This document shows, in pieces, positions 47,428-58,037 of a stretch of 64,000 nucleotides of DNA. Source of the stretch: Magnaporthiopsis rhizophila (Eukaryota > Ascomycota > Sordariomycetes > Magnaporthales > Magnaporthaceae); assembly GCA_003049465.1 (NCBI GenBank), contig PYSS01000061.1, positions 1,747 to 65,746 on the forward strand, read 5' to 3'. Every line of letters begins with the position of its first letter. The stretch's first letter is position 1. The notes beneath the pieces are model-generated. The model was not told the origin of the DNA and did not search any database. It saw only the letters and a list, made by a program, of their open reading frames with translations. The position numbers were made by a program, and so were the translations under genes.

Positions 47428-48872
47428 TTTGATAGAGGAGGGGGAAAAAAAGATAAAATCAAGCAAAAATAGGAACCGCCCAACGAATGGAAGTATAAAA
47501 AAGTCGACCACAATCAATGTGTAATTATCGACCTAGGTTTAAAGAAAGTAACGAAGTCGGTCACAAAATGTGTCCCTTGCCGACCTAGCTCAAAAGGAAG
47601 CCCGGAAGGAAGCCGGGAACGGCCAGGGCAGCTCCCATAATATGTTGGTAAGTCCCCTTTTCCCGCACAGCGCCCTCGCCGCCATGTTCACAGCAAGTAC
47701 GTCATTTCCGCGGAGATATCTTCATCTAGTCCCATTGCAAAACGTTCTGTCTCCTTTTGGGGCGACGATACCACACCCTACGTCGCACAGACGCTTGGCG
47801 GTGGCTAAGATGGTCGACTTTTGCGCGCGTAATGTCTTTCCGCACTCTCGATGGTGACAAATACTCTTGTGCATACCGCAGTGAGAGGGCAGGCACGGAA
47901 GCCGCCGCAGACTGGGACACTTCAGTTGCTGCTATTATCCGTTACGTTTCGTTTTAGGCCTGGCTGTCGGACCCGTCCTGCACGGCCTCCTCCACGGGTT
48001 GCGCCGCCGCCAGGAGGTTTCGATTCGATGCCAATGCATGTTGCTGTACCCAATCATAGCGCTAGGAATTCGCCGACGGGGCATGTTCGCCCCCGCTTTT
48101 AGCGTCCCTCGGCCCGTGCTGTCCCCCAGATCCAAGGTCAGCACCCACCCTGCAAGGTCTCCCCAGCGCAGACGGAAGCTATCCGCGATCCAGGAACCAC
48201 GAGGCTGACAATCCGGGATATCCATCTCACCTCTCTCCTTCTGCAAGACAGACTCTGAGCTGTCCATCGTCCACACATATCCCCGAAAGGCCCAGGGTGA
48301 GTCGCGTCCCGCGTCAGGCACTTTTTGCTTGTCGCTTTCGCCTTCCGGCGGTTTCGCCAAGAAAACCTTCACACCCGAGGCGGCGTCAAGACATGGGCAC
48401 GCCAGCCATCAAGGGGATCTTCCAAATCTACCCGGGCTTTTGACCAGGGAGGGACCCTCCCGAGATCCACAACTGCTTAGCAAGCAGAATTCCTCGGCGT
48501 TGGGGCCCGGCCGGATCTCCCCTTTTGAGCTGGGGGAATGGGACGATGTGCCAGGGTTCCGGCAACGGCTGCTCCTGGTGCCGGGATCTTTCAACCGATC
48601 AGCAGGCCCGCTGGATCAACTGGATGTAAGGAGCAGTTGGTGGCGCATCGTAAAATAAATGCGATAAGCGAGACCTAGGCGGCACGTGGGCAGTTGGACA
48701 GAACGTTGCTTCTGGCTTGTTTTCCTGGTCTGGCACTTGGGATGACTTGTCCAAAGTATATCATTGTATCTGTCTGTCTATGTGGCTGGAAATACAGAAA
48801 ATCGAAAGCGCAATACACGAATGAGCACCATACCATTTGGCAAGGAAGAGAAAAAAAAAAAAAATAGGACCA

Positions 48873-48876
<4 letters not shown>

Positions 48877-48904
<28 letters not shown>
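48877..48904. repeat. Poly-A tract
   Basis: Twenty-eight consecutive A, with a 14-A run shortly before it at 48851-48864. Confidence 0.85.
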
Positions 48905-48906
<2 letters not shown>

Positions 48907-49027
48907 CGAAACATATGTTGGCCGGCAGAGCTGCCGATTGCAAGTAAACCGACACCCCAAAGCGCACCTGGTACTTGGAAATAATATCAACGATGGCAGC
49001 CGCGTGTCGTGGGTCTATGTCACCGTA

Positions 49028-49471
49028 CTAGACACTATTGTTCTCACTGTAGAGGCATATCTCTGCCAGCTTGTCCAGGAGCTTGTCAGTGGGGGGTTTC
49101 CCCGTGGTGCAGTTATACGCATCGACTACGAAATCCTCACTCTCTCTCATCAGGTTGTTGTCGTCTAGCCGGTCTATCATATCCTGCCGCATGCCTGAGT
49201 TTGGCATAGCTTTGATGCCATCCTCCAGTGTGTAACCTTTGGGATTGGAGCCAGACACCATGGTCGGAGGCGGAGGCACTGCAGGCGTTGGTTGCGTGGG
49301 GGTCTTGGCCTCCGTGTCCTCGTCGGAGTCCGCGTCTATGAATAAGACCCGGGATACCTTCCTTACGCTACCTGACGCTTGCCTAGAACTAACACTACCA
49401 GTCTGGGTACCAGGCGGGCGTGTCTCCAGCCCGAGTAACTGCGCCGTGGTTCGTTCGACGCAGCGAGCCAC
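49028..49471 (-). CDS. Unrecognised 147-codon open frame, possible exon
   Basis: The frame opens with GTG, not ATG, and ends in a stop at 49028. Its second half reads like a real protein: an acidic DADSDEDTEAK stretch, a Pro-rich linker (TPAVPPPP) and a helical segment (LEDGIKAMPNSGMRQDMIDR, then DDNNLMRESEDF). No domain is recognised. It could be the last exon of a spliced gene, a gag-like remnant or a chance frame. No upstream exon with a good donor was confirmed. Confidence 0.25.
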   Translation of the reverse strand: MARCVERTTAQLLGLETRPPGTQTGSVSSRQASGSVRKVSRVLFIDADSDEDTEAKTPTQPTPAVPPPPTMVSGSNPKGYTLEDGIKAMPNSGMRQDMIDRLDDNNLMRESEDFVVDAYNCTTGKPPTDKLLDKLAEICLYSENNSV

Positions 49472-50291
49472 AAACCCGCCCGTACAACTCCGGGAGAACC
49501 AGGGGGATCGCCTAGAATAACGGACGGGTGCCTCTGGCCGCCTCTCCGCCTGGAAGGATGGAGGGCCTGCATAGTGAGTGATGTGAAATTGCGGCGACCC
49601 CGAAGCCCGGCCCTGGCCACGGCGAGACTACCACGTATTTCCACGACGCTAAAGGCAAACACGAAAATCGTACCGGCTTGTGCTGGCTTTGAAGGCAGTA
49701 TAATCAACCCCCAGGGGGAGAAAAAAAAAACCTCACGCGACCCTCGGGGTGTCTGAGCTCGACCGTGGCCGCAACCCTCGAGCACGGCGAGCGTAGCGTC
49801 CCGCTGGATATGGCATCCTTGCACTCGTCCGCCGAGGGGAAAAAGGTCAGTATCTCACATGATGCTGCCTTCATTGCCTGCACCGCAGGGAGGAAAAAGT
49901 CATTGGTATGTCGCTCAGGGCTTCAATTGCTCTGCGGACTCGCTGGAGCAAGCACGTTCGAGGGCGCGCTATTCACGAGGACTCGCAAGGGGGTCGGTGA
50001 GGCAGCCGAGCGATGCTCAGTAGCCTCGGGGAAGCCACCCGCCCCGCCCCCACCACCTCATTTCCATAAGGTAACCCAGCTTCACTCCGGGGTCGGCTTG
50101 GACCGCGTCCTGCTTTCCTTGCTCCCGGCGCAGGGTTGAATTGATGAAATCGTCCATCACGATGGTCGTCTGTTTTAGGCGTGGGTAAGAGTGGTTTTTT
50201 TTTTTTTTTTTTGGGTTTTTTTTTACCAGGACCCAGAGGCCGTTCCCAGCCAAACGGCATGGCGGCCTGTCGCATGCCCGGAGGTGATTGG

Positions 50292-51314
50292 TTATTCCCC
50301 GATGATCGGCCAGTACAGGTCGCCACATCGCCGTCCGAATCGGCACACTGTTGCGAACTTCCCTCTGGCTATCATCTGTATTTTGTGGACACCCCCCGCG
50401 AGGCCTAGGGCCACACAGAGCTGCGGCTTAAGGTCACCCACGTGTTTGACCTGTGAAGTGTGACAGAACAATACCCCGGACGAACTCTTCTTGGCGGAGG
50501 GGAAGAAAAATGGCGTCAAGGTTTGTTGGCCTGAACGAGTTGTCCAAACGGTGCCGACTTTGATTATACGGTGGATTGTGAATGATCGTGTGCCCGGTGT
50601 TGGGATCACCCCTACTGTCTTGTGCCAAATCAAGGGCGTCAGGTTGGGCAAGCCGTCCTTATAAACGCGAGGTTTTAATGCCGACTGGATCTTGCTCTTC
50701 CAGATCAAAGAGCGATGGAATGAAGGAGGACGGTTGGTCGCCGGACGGACGTTTAATAGCACCCGAAGGTCCCAAGATCTAGGGCCACTGTCACCCGCAG
50801 TTCCACGGTTTATGTAAATGTCGTAGTGCAAGGATGCTTTTCCGGCGCGCCTTTCATTGCCGAGAAGGACGCTAGTTTGTTTTAAACCCCGTTTAATGGT
50901 TGGCAAGACCACCACCGGGAAAAAGGAAGTCCGGAGGTCTGTTGAAGGTCTGCTTGTGGAATGAAATGCAAGAGCAAGGATGTCCACAGGTGAAAGCGTC
51001 CGCCGAAGCGGCGCGTCCGTGCCCACCGACGAAGACGATGGTCTTTCAGGGCCCGATTTTGCCAGGGACTTGGGCGTACATGTTGAGGGTGTCATCCTCC
51101 CCGCTGTGAGGTCCGTTTCGAGGTGCGTTTCGGCGTAGAACCAGAACGAGATGGCTGAGGATGGACAGAGATGGATGTACTGCTGGGCTGTCCCCTTTGA
51201 CGAATGGGTGACGTCTTTGCTTGGGCGCTCTACCGGCCATACGCTGCGGGCGGCGTCCCTCCGGGAGCTCTTCGCCCCGAAGACAGGGCCCGGCCGGCCC
51301 CGTGTCCCCGACAT
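50292..51314 (-). CDS. Unrecognised long open frame
   Basis: The frame is open for 403 codons (to 51503) and for 340 codons from the first in-frame ATG at 51314. Composition is rich in Ser, Thr, Arg and Pro with no clear hydrophobic core, signal peptide or motif. Such length without a stop is somewhat unusual here, but GC-rich DNA can produce it by chance. An orphan gene or antisense of a degraded element are alternatives. Confidence 0.2.
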   Translation of the reverse strand: MSGTRGRPGPVFGAKSSRRDAARSVWPVERPSKDVTHSSKGTAQQYIHLCPSSAISFWFYAETHLETDLTAGRMTPSTCTPKSLAKSGPERPSSSSVGTDAPLRRTLSPVDILALAFHSTSRPSTDLRTSFFPVVVLPTIKRGLKQTSVLLGNERRAGKASLHYDIYINRGTAGDSGPRSWDLRVLLNVRPATNRPPSFHRSLIWKSKIQSALKPRVYKDGLPNLTPLIWHKTVGVIPTPGTRSFTIHRIIKVGTVWTTRSGQQTLTPFFFPSAKKSSSGVLFCHTSQVKHVGDLKPQLCVALGLAGGVHKIQMIARGKFATVCRFGRRCGDLYWPIIGE

Positions 51315-54187
51315 CTTCCACGTGTATAAAACGGAGGTGTAAATACCCAGTGGGGCCGACGGCCGTGTCGTTTTTTTTATATGTGGATTCTTGCGTTGTG
51401 GCTTGCTCGTTCTTCCCACCGTTGCTTGTGGCTTGGTCTTTTGTCCCCAGCCATGCCGCGCTCGAGGTTCGACACGGCCGCTACCCTTTCTGGCTCGGTC
51501 CAAGCGATTCTGTGGACTGCAAGTGGCTGTTGAACCCCCGTTAAGAAGCTGACAATGTTTTCTCGCGTGATCTTCGGCTCCCGCTCAGCCAGGGATACAA
51601 CCACAGCGCGCGTTGCTCCTCCCGCGGCGCCTGTGCCAAGATGATTTTGATTCATTTTGGAGGCTCGTGCATTCCTCACTCTGTAACTTATCAACCTAAT
51701 CAGTCTTTTTCCCCAGCTCCTAGAACGTGGCGGTGGACTGACAAGGGGCAGCTGGACCTACCTGGCTCATTCAACCCAGCCGTCGTCGCAACGCAGGCAG
51801 ACCGCCCGCCTTTCCCGGAGGTTATCGTCGTTCTTTGGGCCTCGTAATCGACTTTGTCGGCGGCTACGCTTAACACTGCCTTTGGGATAAGGCGTGGGAA
51901 GCGGTGCCCTAGACTTCCTTGGGCTTGTATTGTTGGCACTGTAGATACCTTTCAGCGAGGAGAATGCCATCTCTCGCATCCTCGACAATGGGTGCTGTGC
52001 AGCGCCAGACGGGCTGAGCTAATGGAGCATCGTAACTCCCAGCACGTCTGTGGCGCGCGTCGTAGGAGCCGTTGTTAACGTTCTCGAGGCATCGGGGGGA
52101 TCCGCCTTCCTCAGGACGTTGCGGCACCCATGATCCCTGCCTCCTTCCTTGTGTCGGCATCCCTTCGAGGGGTTCCTGACCTCCTCATCACGATATCCCG
52201 CCCATGCTTGATGTCCGTGGTAAGCAATGCATAGTTTGCCTGCCCAAGAGTTCAAGGCTCGGCATTGTTAGGCACCTACGCGCTTGTTTACCTCCCGAAG
52301 CGCCTCCCAGTAGTTTGCAGCTGTTCCAATGCGGAAGTGTTGATGGTACTGCCAGTACGGCTGCCCCTCGAGCCGTTTCGGGAAGGGCTTGATAACCTCG
52401 TTCCATTCGGGGTTATCTTCGCTCTCGACCCCGTGTACGCCATTGTGGTTGGTACTGTTAGGCGGCGGGGACCACGGTCTGGATAGGTGAAGGGCGTGCT
52501 TTGAAGGTAGGGTTCACGGCTGAAGAACGAGGTTTCGAGTTTGGACGCGACCTGCCCGGTGCGAAGAACATGCGACTTTTCTAGGGCTGAGACACATAGC
52601 AAACGGAGACGGCACTTCGGAACCTATTCTGATGTTCTTCCCGGCGGAGCTCTCCGTCACGGACTGGTGAGGTTGATGCTTTCCGTTTGCGGTTCCTTCG
52701 GCCGGCCGTGTACCGATTTCGTCCTGTTTCTTCTCCAGTAGCAGCCCCGTCCGACGACGCCCGATGTTCGGCTGGCTTTGTGCAGAAGCCGAACACAACA
52801 CGTTTGTTCCCCCACGACGCTGGCGGGGTGGTGATTCAGCATCTGCCTCCGCCACTGCGGTTCCTAGAGGTGTGTTGCTCTTTTGGAAGGTGGATGTGGA
52901 GCTCGTGGAGGCTGGATCGGCGATCAGCGATCCGCCGGCAAAGGCGAATGAATTTATACCGCCAAACTCTGGGCGAGAGCATCGAAGTCGGCTCGGATAC
53001 CCTCATGGAACCCGCAGTCTTTGGCGCCGAGTCAACTGGACAGACAGCTCTGGCATAACGTCGGGCTGCGGCGCCGACAGGTCGTTGTTGTCGCCGGCCT
53101 TTTGCGGCGCGTTGGTGCAGCGCCGGTTGAACTCCCGCTTGTACCCGACGTCGCCGTGCCGCTTCAGCACGAGCCCGCTGACCTCGATATCGTGGAAAAT
53201 CTCCCCACGACGGCCCCGTCGATTTGCTCTCTGACGGCATCTTTCCAGCCTCCCGGCTGCTGTTGGCACGTTGCCTCGCCGAAATCTCCTAGCACATGCT
53301 AGGGTGTTTTGTAGGCTGTGCAATCCCTCGGGGTGCGCGGCATCCAATGCCGCCCGTTCGATGAGATCGATTTGTTGCCACAATGCCCCCGTGGCTGAGC
53401 GAGGGCGGTCCTTGAGGTGCTGTTCCCGGCGTCCTGGGCTTGACCATTGGGCGATGGCCACGGTGCATTGCCGTAGTTTTGCAGGCTTGCCTCGCATATG
53501 CCAGGGGAAGCACGGAGCATTGATAAACGCGCCCAATAACTCTCACTTCCTCCCCGCCCGCGCGTATGGTCCGCTGGGTTGCAGGTTGCTGGCCCCGAAG
53601 CTTGCCGGACACAAAGAGCGGCTTCCGGGGTCATAAAACGGCTGGCGTCAGATGTCGCCCGCTCGAGGAAAACACCCGCGGGTAGGTAGCCGTGATCGAG
53701 GGCCTGTCTCTCTGCCACGCTGGGCGCAAAGACGGAGGAGTGTATTTAGGAATCCGTGGAAAGCCGTATGGACTGGCCCAGCATCTGCCAGGCTTTAGGG
53801 ACCGCCCGCCGAGCGACGAACAAGGCTTCGCAGCGCAGGTGAGATGTCTCCCCGTGAACTCGAGGGAATCCCGGCTGTAATGATTCAGCTTGTTGCCGAC
53901 CAGTATCCAGTCCTGAAATATGCAGAGGGAAGAAGGATGTTAGGAAGTCGGGGTGGACTAACCTTGCTCTAGCCCGCCAATTATCTTCGTGGGTCACCTG
54001 CATGTCCTTCAGAGGCTTGCTCGCCCGTGACGCCTCTCTCACCCGACACCGCCGCCCCCATCGTCTCTTCTGCACTTCTCCCAGGGCTGACGGCGTGGTT
54101 GCAAACCGAAGTGGTCGTCGACGTCCTGCTGGCCCCAAACGCGCCGGCCAAGAGCCCCAAATTTGCTCTTCCAGATCCCCGAGGTCC

Positions 54188-54215
54188 GGGGGGGGGGGGG
54201 GGGGGGGGGGGGGGG
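54188..54215. repeat. Poly-G tract
   Basis: Twenty-eight consecutive G on the plus strand. It may form a G-quadruplex and its exact length is doubtful. It sits in low-confidence open frames that read as poly-Gly or poly-Pro. Confidence 0.85.
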
Positions 54216-55502
54216 AAGTGCAGCTGTCTATTGGCTCGAGCAGTCTGGGGGCAACTGTCATTGGTACCGACATTGGGGACAGCCTCATTACCGCCTTGGG
54301 AAGGCCTGTGATCTTCAGGCCCGTGATCATGAGGCCTACGCGTAACTTCGAGTGGTCTCCTTCGGAGGACAACTGAGAACGTTGTGGCGCAGTGAGTGAT
54401 CGGCATGTTGGTTGATCCCTCCGCAGATCAGCGATAACGGGCCAGCTAATAAAGCTGCAGCTCGGCGTCCTGGAGCATTGTCACTGTCCCGAACCTCATT
54501 CTTGCCCTGGCATCCCTCACCTCTCTTCGTGCCCCTTATTCCCGTTTGTGGGGAGGCAAAAGAGAGGTGGAATCTGGCGAACCTAGAGATCGCCTGCATC
54601 TTGAGTTAGTTGCAATATCTAACATCCACTCTGAGGAGATGAAGGTTGCTCGGGGGACATGGATATCTTTTGGATCGTCACTCGCCATTGACCTAAGAGA
54701 TTGAGACCCTATCAGTTTATTAAGGACACCCCTCGAGTTGGTAGCCGTGGCACTGTAGGATATTTTAGGCCCGGTGCGTGCCCCTGGCCTCTAGAGCGGT
54801 GTCGCAGCAGGTAGTATGAACGCCTCACCTTGCTTTCGTCCACTCTTGGTCGGGTCATCTTTCGCGAAGCTGATGGCTTCGTCCCGCGCGCTGCGGTCGC
54901 TCTGGCATTTGCTTCGATGTCCTTGTGCCTAAAGGTTGCCAACTTGGACACCCGCACCGGACATTGAAATACTCGGGACTCGCGCTCTGTACCAAGACTA
55001 GGATGTGGCGAAAAGGTAGATATCTTTTGGGTCTCATTCAACACATGATGGTGGTGGCTAGGTATATATAAAGACGATAAAAGGGCAGAGGGAGAGACAG
55101 TTTGTTGTGTGAAGGCCGGTTGAGGAGATGAAGATGATGAGGAGTGAGAGAAGATCATCTGCAATTTCTGGACTGGGAAAGCCTCCTTGATATAGACAGC
55201 GGCCGCAAGATAAACAAGCCGAGGCAGCTTGTATCGGCCATGGGGGAAGCTTGGGCAGCCCAGGACTGACAGGCAAGAATTGGGTGACCAATCCCCATTC
55301 ATGTGTCATCAGATACCAGCTGTCCCAATACGTATCGTCCAGGTAGCAGATGGAAGCTCCAGAATTCAGGTTTCGTTCCCAGCCGCCAACCGTCGGCGAC
55401 TAATCCGATTTGTCCTTACCGCAAGCAAAAGTCGTTTGCTCGCTCCACTTGTTATGGCCATTCCACTCCTGATAATCCCACTTTACGGGCCGAATAGTTG
55501 CG

Positions 55503-56212
55503 TCAGCCGATAGGCCCAACGAGCAGAGACTTGCGAGGTGGAATCGAGATCTCGCCAGGGCAAACAGAGAGACGACGCATATAGATTGGTCGCCTCGTGA
55601 AGGGAGGCTGCAGGAGCGGTGAGGCCAGGTGAGGGGAAATGAGGCCAGATGAGCAGGAAAAAAAGACCTACGTTCACGTCATCACCAGACTCCTTGCCGT
55701 CGAGCCAGTAGGCTGGTTTGCCGTCCTTCCGCGGCTCGACGGAGAGGTCTCCACGGAATGCACCAGGGGGAACCTTCGTCTTCTGGCCCCAGTGGATGCT
55801 GTGAGCGAGCCCGATCACCTTGCTGCCTAGAAATTGACATCATAAACAGGCTCAGTTCCTTGCTGTTGAGTCATCATGAACGGGAGCCGGCAGGAAGGTG
55901 CATGAGGAGAGGGGTAATACGAGGGGTGAACGAGCCCAGAGAGTAGAGCCGCATTGAGGGCGTGAGAAGGGGCAAAACCGGAAGCTCACATTCGTTGTCG
56001 AAGACGAGGGCTCCCATGTTGTTTCCGTCGGGCGTCAAGACCAACGTCAGTGTGCAGGTTCCTTTCGGCTGCTCCTTGCAGCTAACGTAGTCGAGAAAGT
56101 TGGGCTCATCCACCGCGATACTGTGGCGACCGAGGAGGGCTTTCATTGCGAGGGCATGGCAGAGCATAGATCCTTGTGCCAAGAGGCAGAGAAGCGACTT
56201 TGTGAACAGCAT
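55503..56212 (-). CDS. Small secreted protein (effector-like candidate)
   Basis: Three exons on the minus strand, 56212-55990, 55826-55672 and 55607-55503, give 160 residues. Introns are 163 nt (GTGAGC donor, CTAG acceptor) and 64 nt (GTAGGT donor, pyrimidine-rich GCAG acceptor). The start at 56212 places a hydrophobic signal sequence (MLFTKSLLCLLAQGSMLCHA) at the N-terminus. The mature part has cysteines in DYVSCKEQPKGTCTL, FDNECSK and SVCPGE, and a charged middle (FRGDLSVEPRKDGKPAYWLDGKE read in parts). No catalytic motif or known domain is recognised. The third exon is less certain: if intron 2 is retained, the frame still stays open to 55483 and gives a different C-terminus. It lies at the edge of the 8 kb gene-poor block. 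A secreted role is inferred from the signal peptide only. Confidence 0.65.
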
Positions 56213-56631
56213 CGTGAGAGATAGTGCGTGGATGATGTGCTGCTCCTTGTCGAAAGAAGGAGAGTGCAGGAGCTGTTCTGGGGCTGTGCGGCCATTTGTT
56301 TTATGGGACAAAGATGGAAGCAATATTCCCAACAATAGACCTGGACAGCCCTGCACATGCCTGTGTTGGCCCCAAAAGCCCACTGCCTAGACGCTCTGTT
56401 CTGCCGCAGTCCAGACGCCCCAGGCCGGCCTGATTTGCGATGGAATCCAAAGACCGCGAGTTCGAGGATAATCTGCGACGGGCGCGCCCGGCATTGTTTA
56501 TCGCTCTGGGGTCTAGGCGTCTGGTCGAGGACGTCATTGACGCGATGGTGGGTAGCGTGCGAAAGACTGGCGAGCTCAACAAAAAGAGTCTTTATAAAGC
56601 CTAGAAAAAAACATTACAAGACTGCATTTTG
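56213..56631. other. Short intergenic interval
   Basis: A 419-nt gap between the ATG of the small secreted protein and the stop of the HAD gene, both on the minus strand. It should contain the secreted protein's promoter. Confidence 0.5.
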
Positions 56632-57567
56632 CTATATCTTGGATTTTGGACCAGTTTTCTTGGGCTCCACGGGTATCCTGGGGTGGTCGCCGGCGAGGGC
56701 CAAGCCCGTGATGCGTTCGAGCTCGTCAACAGCCTCAAAGGCGCGGCCCAGCGAGACCTTAAGTGTACGAAGTCCCTCCCTCTTCCCAGCCTTGAGGTTT
56801 TCGCCAATGTCATCAATAAAGAGCACATCACCAGGCTCGATGCCGTGACGCCAGCCGAGCGACCCGTCAGGGTCCCTCGCCGCGGCGTTGGTCCTGGCGA
56901 AGCGGTCGACCTCGCGCAGAGCGTAGCGAAATGCCGCCGGGTCGGGCTTGCGCAGGCCGACGTGAGCGGACGACACGAAGACGTCGAAGAGACGGCGCAC
57001 CGGGTGGCCGAAGAAGCCGCCTTGGTTGGCCGGGTCGCTGAGCGGGTGGCCGTCTGGGAAAATAACGGTGTTGCTCAGGGCAGCGAGGATGTAGCGGCCG
57101 CTTGCCCTGAGGCGCTCCAGTGCGGGTAGCATCCAAGGGTCCGGCTGTTGTGACACAGTCATCATGTCGTTGAACAGCCACTCACCGTCCACCTGCGGCA
57201 GCGGGGGTAGGGCGGCAGGCAGCGACGGGTCTTTGCTGCGTTGCGCCTCGTAGAAGGCGGCCCAGCGGGGGGGATCATGAAGATCCCGGTTGAAACCGGC
57301 GAAGAACTGCCGGTCCATTGGGATCTCGCCCTTCTCCAGGCGGTGCCAGAACCCGGCCGGCGCCGACTTAGAGATGGAGTAGTTCACCCACCCAGGCGGG
57401 ATGCCCAGGCTGAGCTCATAGTCGAGGATGGACTGGAAGGGAGACACGACCTGCAACATGGTATTAGCGATGGGTGGCTTCAAAGTAGGTAGAGTTTGCC
57501 GTCTTTTACTCACACAGACGCCTCCAATGTCAAAGAGAATGACCTTGGGCTGCTTCTGGGCCGCCAT
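56632..57567 (-). CDS. HAD-superfamily hydrolase (epoxide-hydrolase/ACAD10 N-terminal-like)
   Basis: Two exons, 57567-57514 and 57450-56632, with a 63-nt intron (GTGAGT donor, TGCAG acceptor) give 290 residues. Splicing creates the conserved VILFDIGGVCVVSPF block, with the nucleophile Asp13 in motif I. The second motif-I Asp is replaced by Gly, as in the subgroup related to soluble epoxide hydrolase N-domains and ACAD10. Motif II is the Ser in LAALSNT, motif III the Lys in VGLRKPDP, and motif IV the acidic pair in VLFIDDIGENL. The helical cap lies between about 25 and 130. Loss of the acid Asp suggests weak phosphatase activity or another chemistry. The substrate is unknown. It is transcribed away from RPL5 with 470 nt between start codons. 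Confidence 0.88.
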   Translation of the reverse strand: MAAQKQPKVILFDIGGVCVSKRRQTLPTLKPPIANTMLQVVSPFQSILDYELSLGIPPGWVNYSISKSAPAGFWHRLEKGEIPMDRQFFAGFNRDLHDPPRWAAFYEAQRSKDPSLPAALPPLPQVDGEWLFNDMMTVSQQPDPWMLPALERLRASGRYILAALSNTVIFPDGHPLSDPANQGGFFGHPVRRLFDVFVSSAHVGLRKPDPAAFRYALREVDRFARTNAAARDPDGSLGWRHGIEPGDVLFIDDIGENLKAGKREGLRTLKVSLGRAFEAVDELERITGLALAGDHPRIPVEPKKTGPKSKI

Positions 57568-58037
57568 TCTGGGCCATCCAGCGCCGAACCAGGAATAGAT
57601 TGGGCCAACAAACAGAAGCCTAGGATCAGAGAAGCGGTTCAATAATGAAGCAGTCTATATACAGCATATCACATGGCGGACAGTATCTAGATGCAAAGGT
57701 AGGTGTAGGGACGGCAGAATGCTGGGGTAGAAGGGTTGGCGCTACACCCTGGTCTCTCTTACAGGGAGCGTGCCTCGGCAATTGGCAGGCAAGTGGGCCT
57801 TTCTGCTGGTGCACGTGACGAAGCGCATGACCGACGGCAGTGGTCCCCGACCCAATTCCATGCTTGCAGCCCTGGCTGAACTGCCCCTGCCAGCTTAGGG
57901 TTGCGGGGCTAGATTTATGCCCACCATTTTTTTCAGCGCAGTGCTGAAAAACGTCTGCCGTTTGACAACCCCAACCGCAAAAAAAAAAAAAAAAAAAGAC
58001 CTTGAGTTCGTTGTCGCCACGAGCCCAATCAGTCAAA
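57568..58037. promoter_or_regulatory. Divergent promoter, HAD hydrolase / RPL5
   Basis: The 470 nt between the two start codons must serve both genes. It contains an 18-A run at about 57980-57997, close to the RPL5 start, and a CT-rich stretch near 57720-57780. A strong ribosomal-protein promoter here could also influence the HAD gene; no binding site was identified. Confidence 0.55.

Larger units (their letters stand above)
47428..55502. other. 8 kb gene-poor block
   Basis: No spliced gene with a known domain could be built. Two longer minus-strand frames (49028-49471 and 50292-51314) are listed with low confidence. The block also carries a 28-A run at 48877-48904 and a 28-G run at 54188-54215. 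Several 150-200 codon frames overlap on opposite strands near 52.7-54.4 kb, as expected from GC-rich non-coding DNA. No transposase or reverse-transcriptase motif was recognised, although a degraded element cannot be excluded. Confidence 0.5.

Noticed and set aside
52836..54372. Overlapping 130-210 codon frames on both strands, possible retroelement
   Set aside because: No reverse-transcriptase, integrase, transposase or LTR signature could be read.
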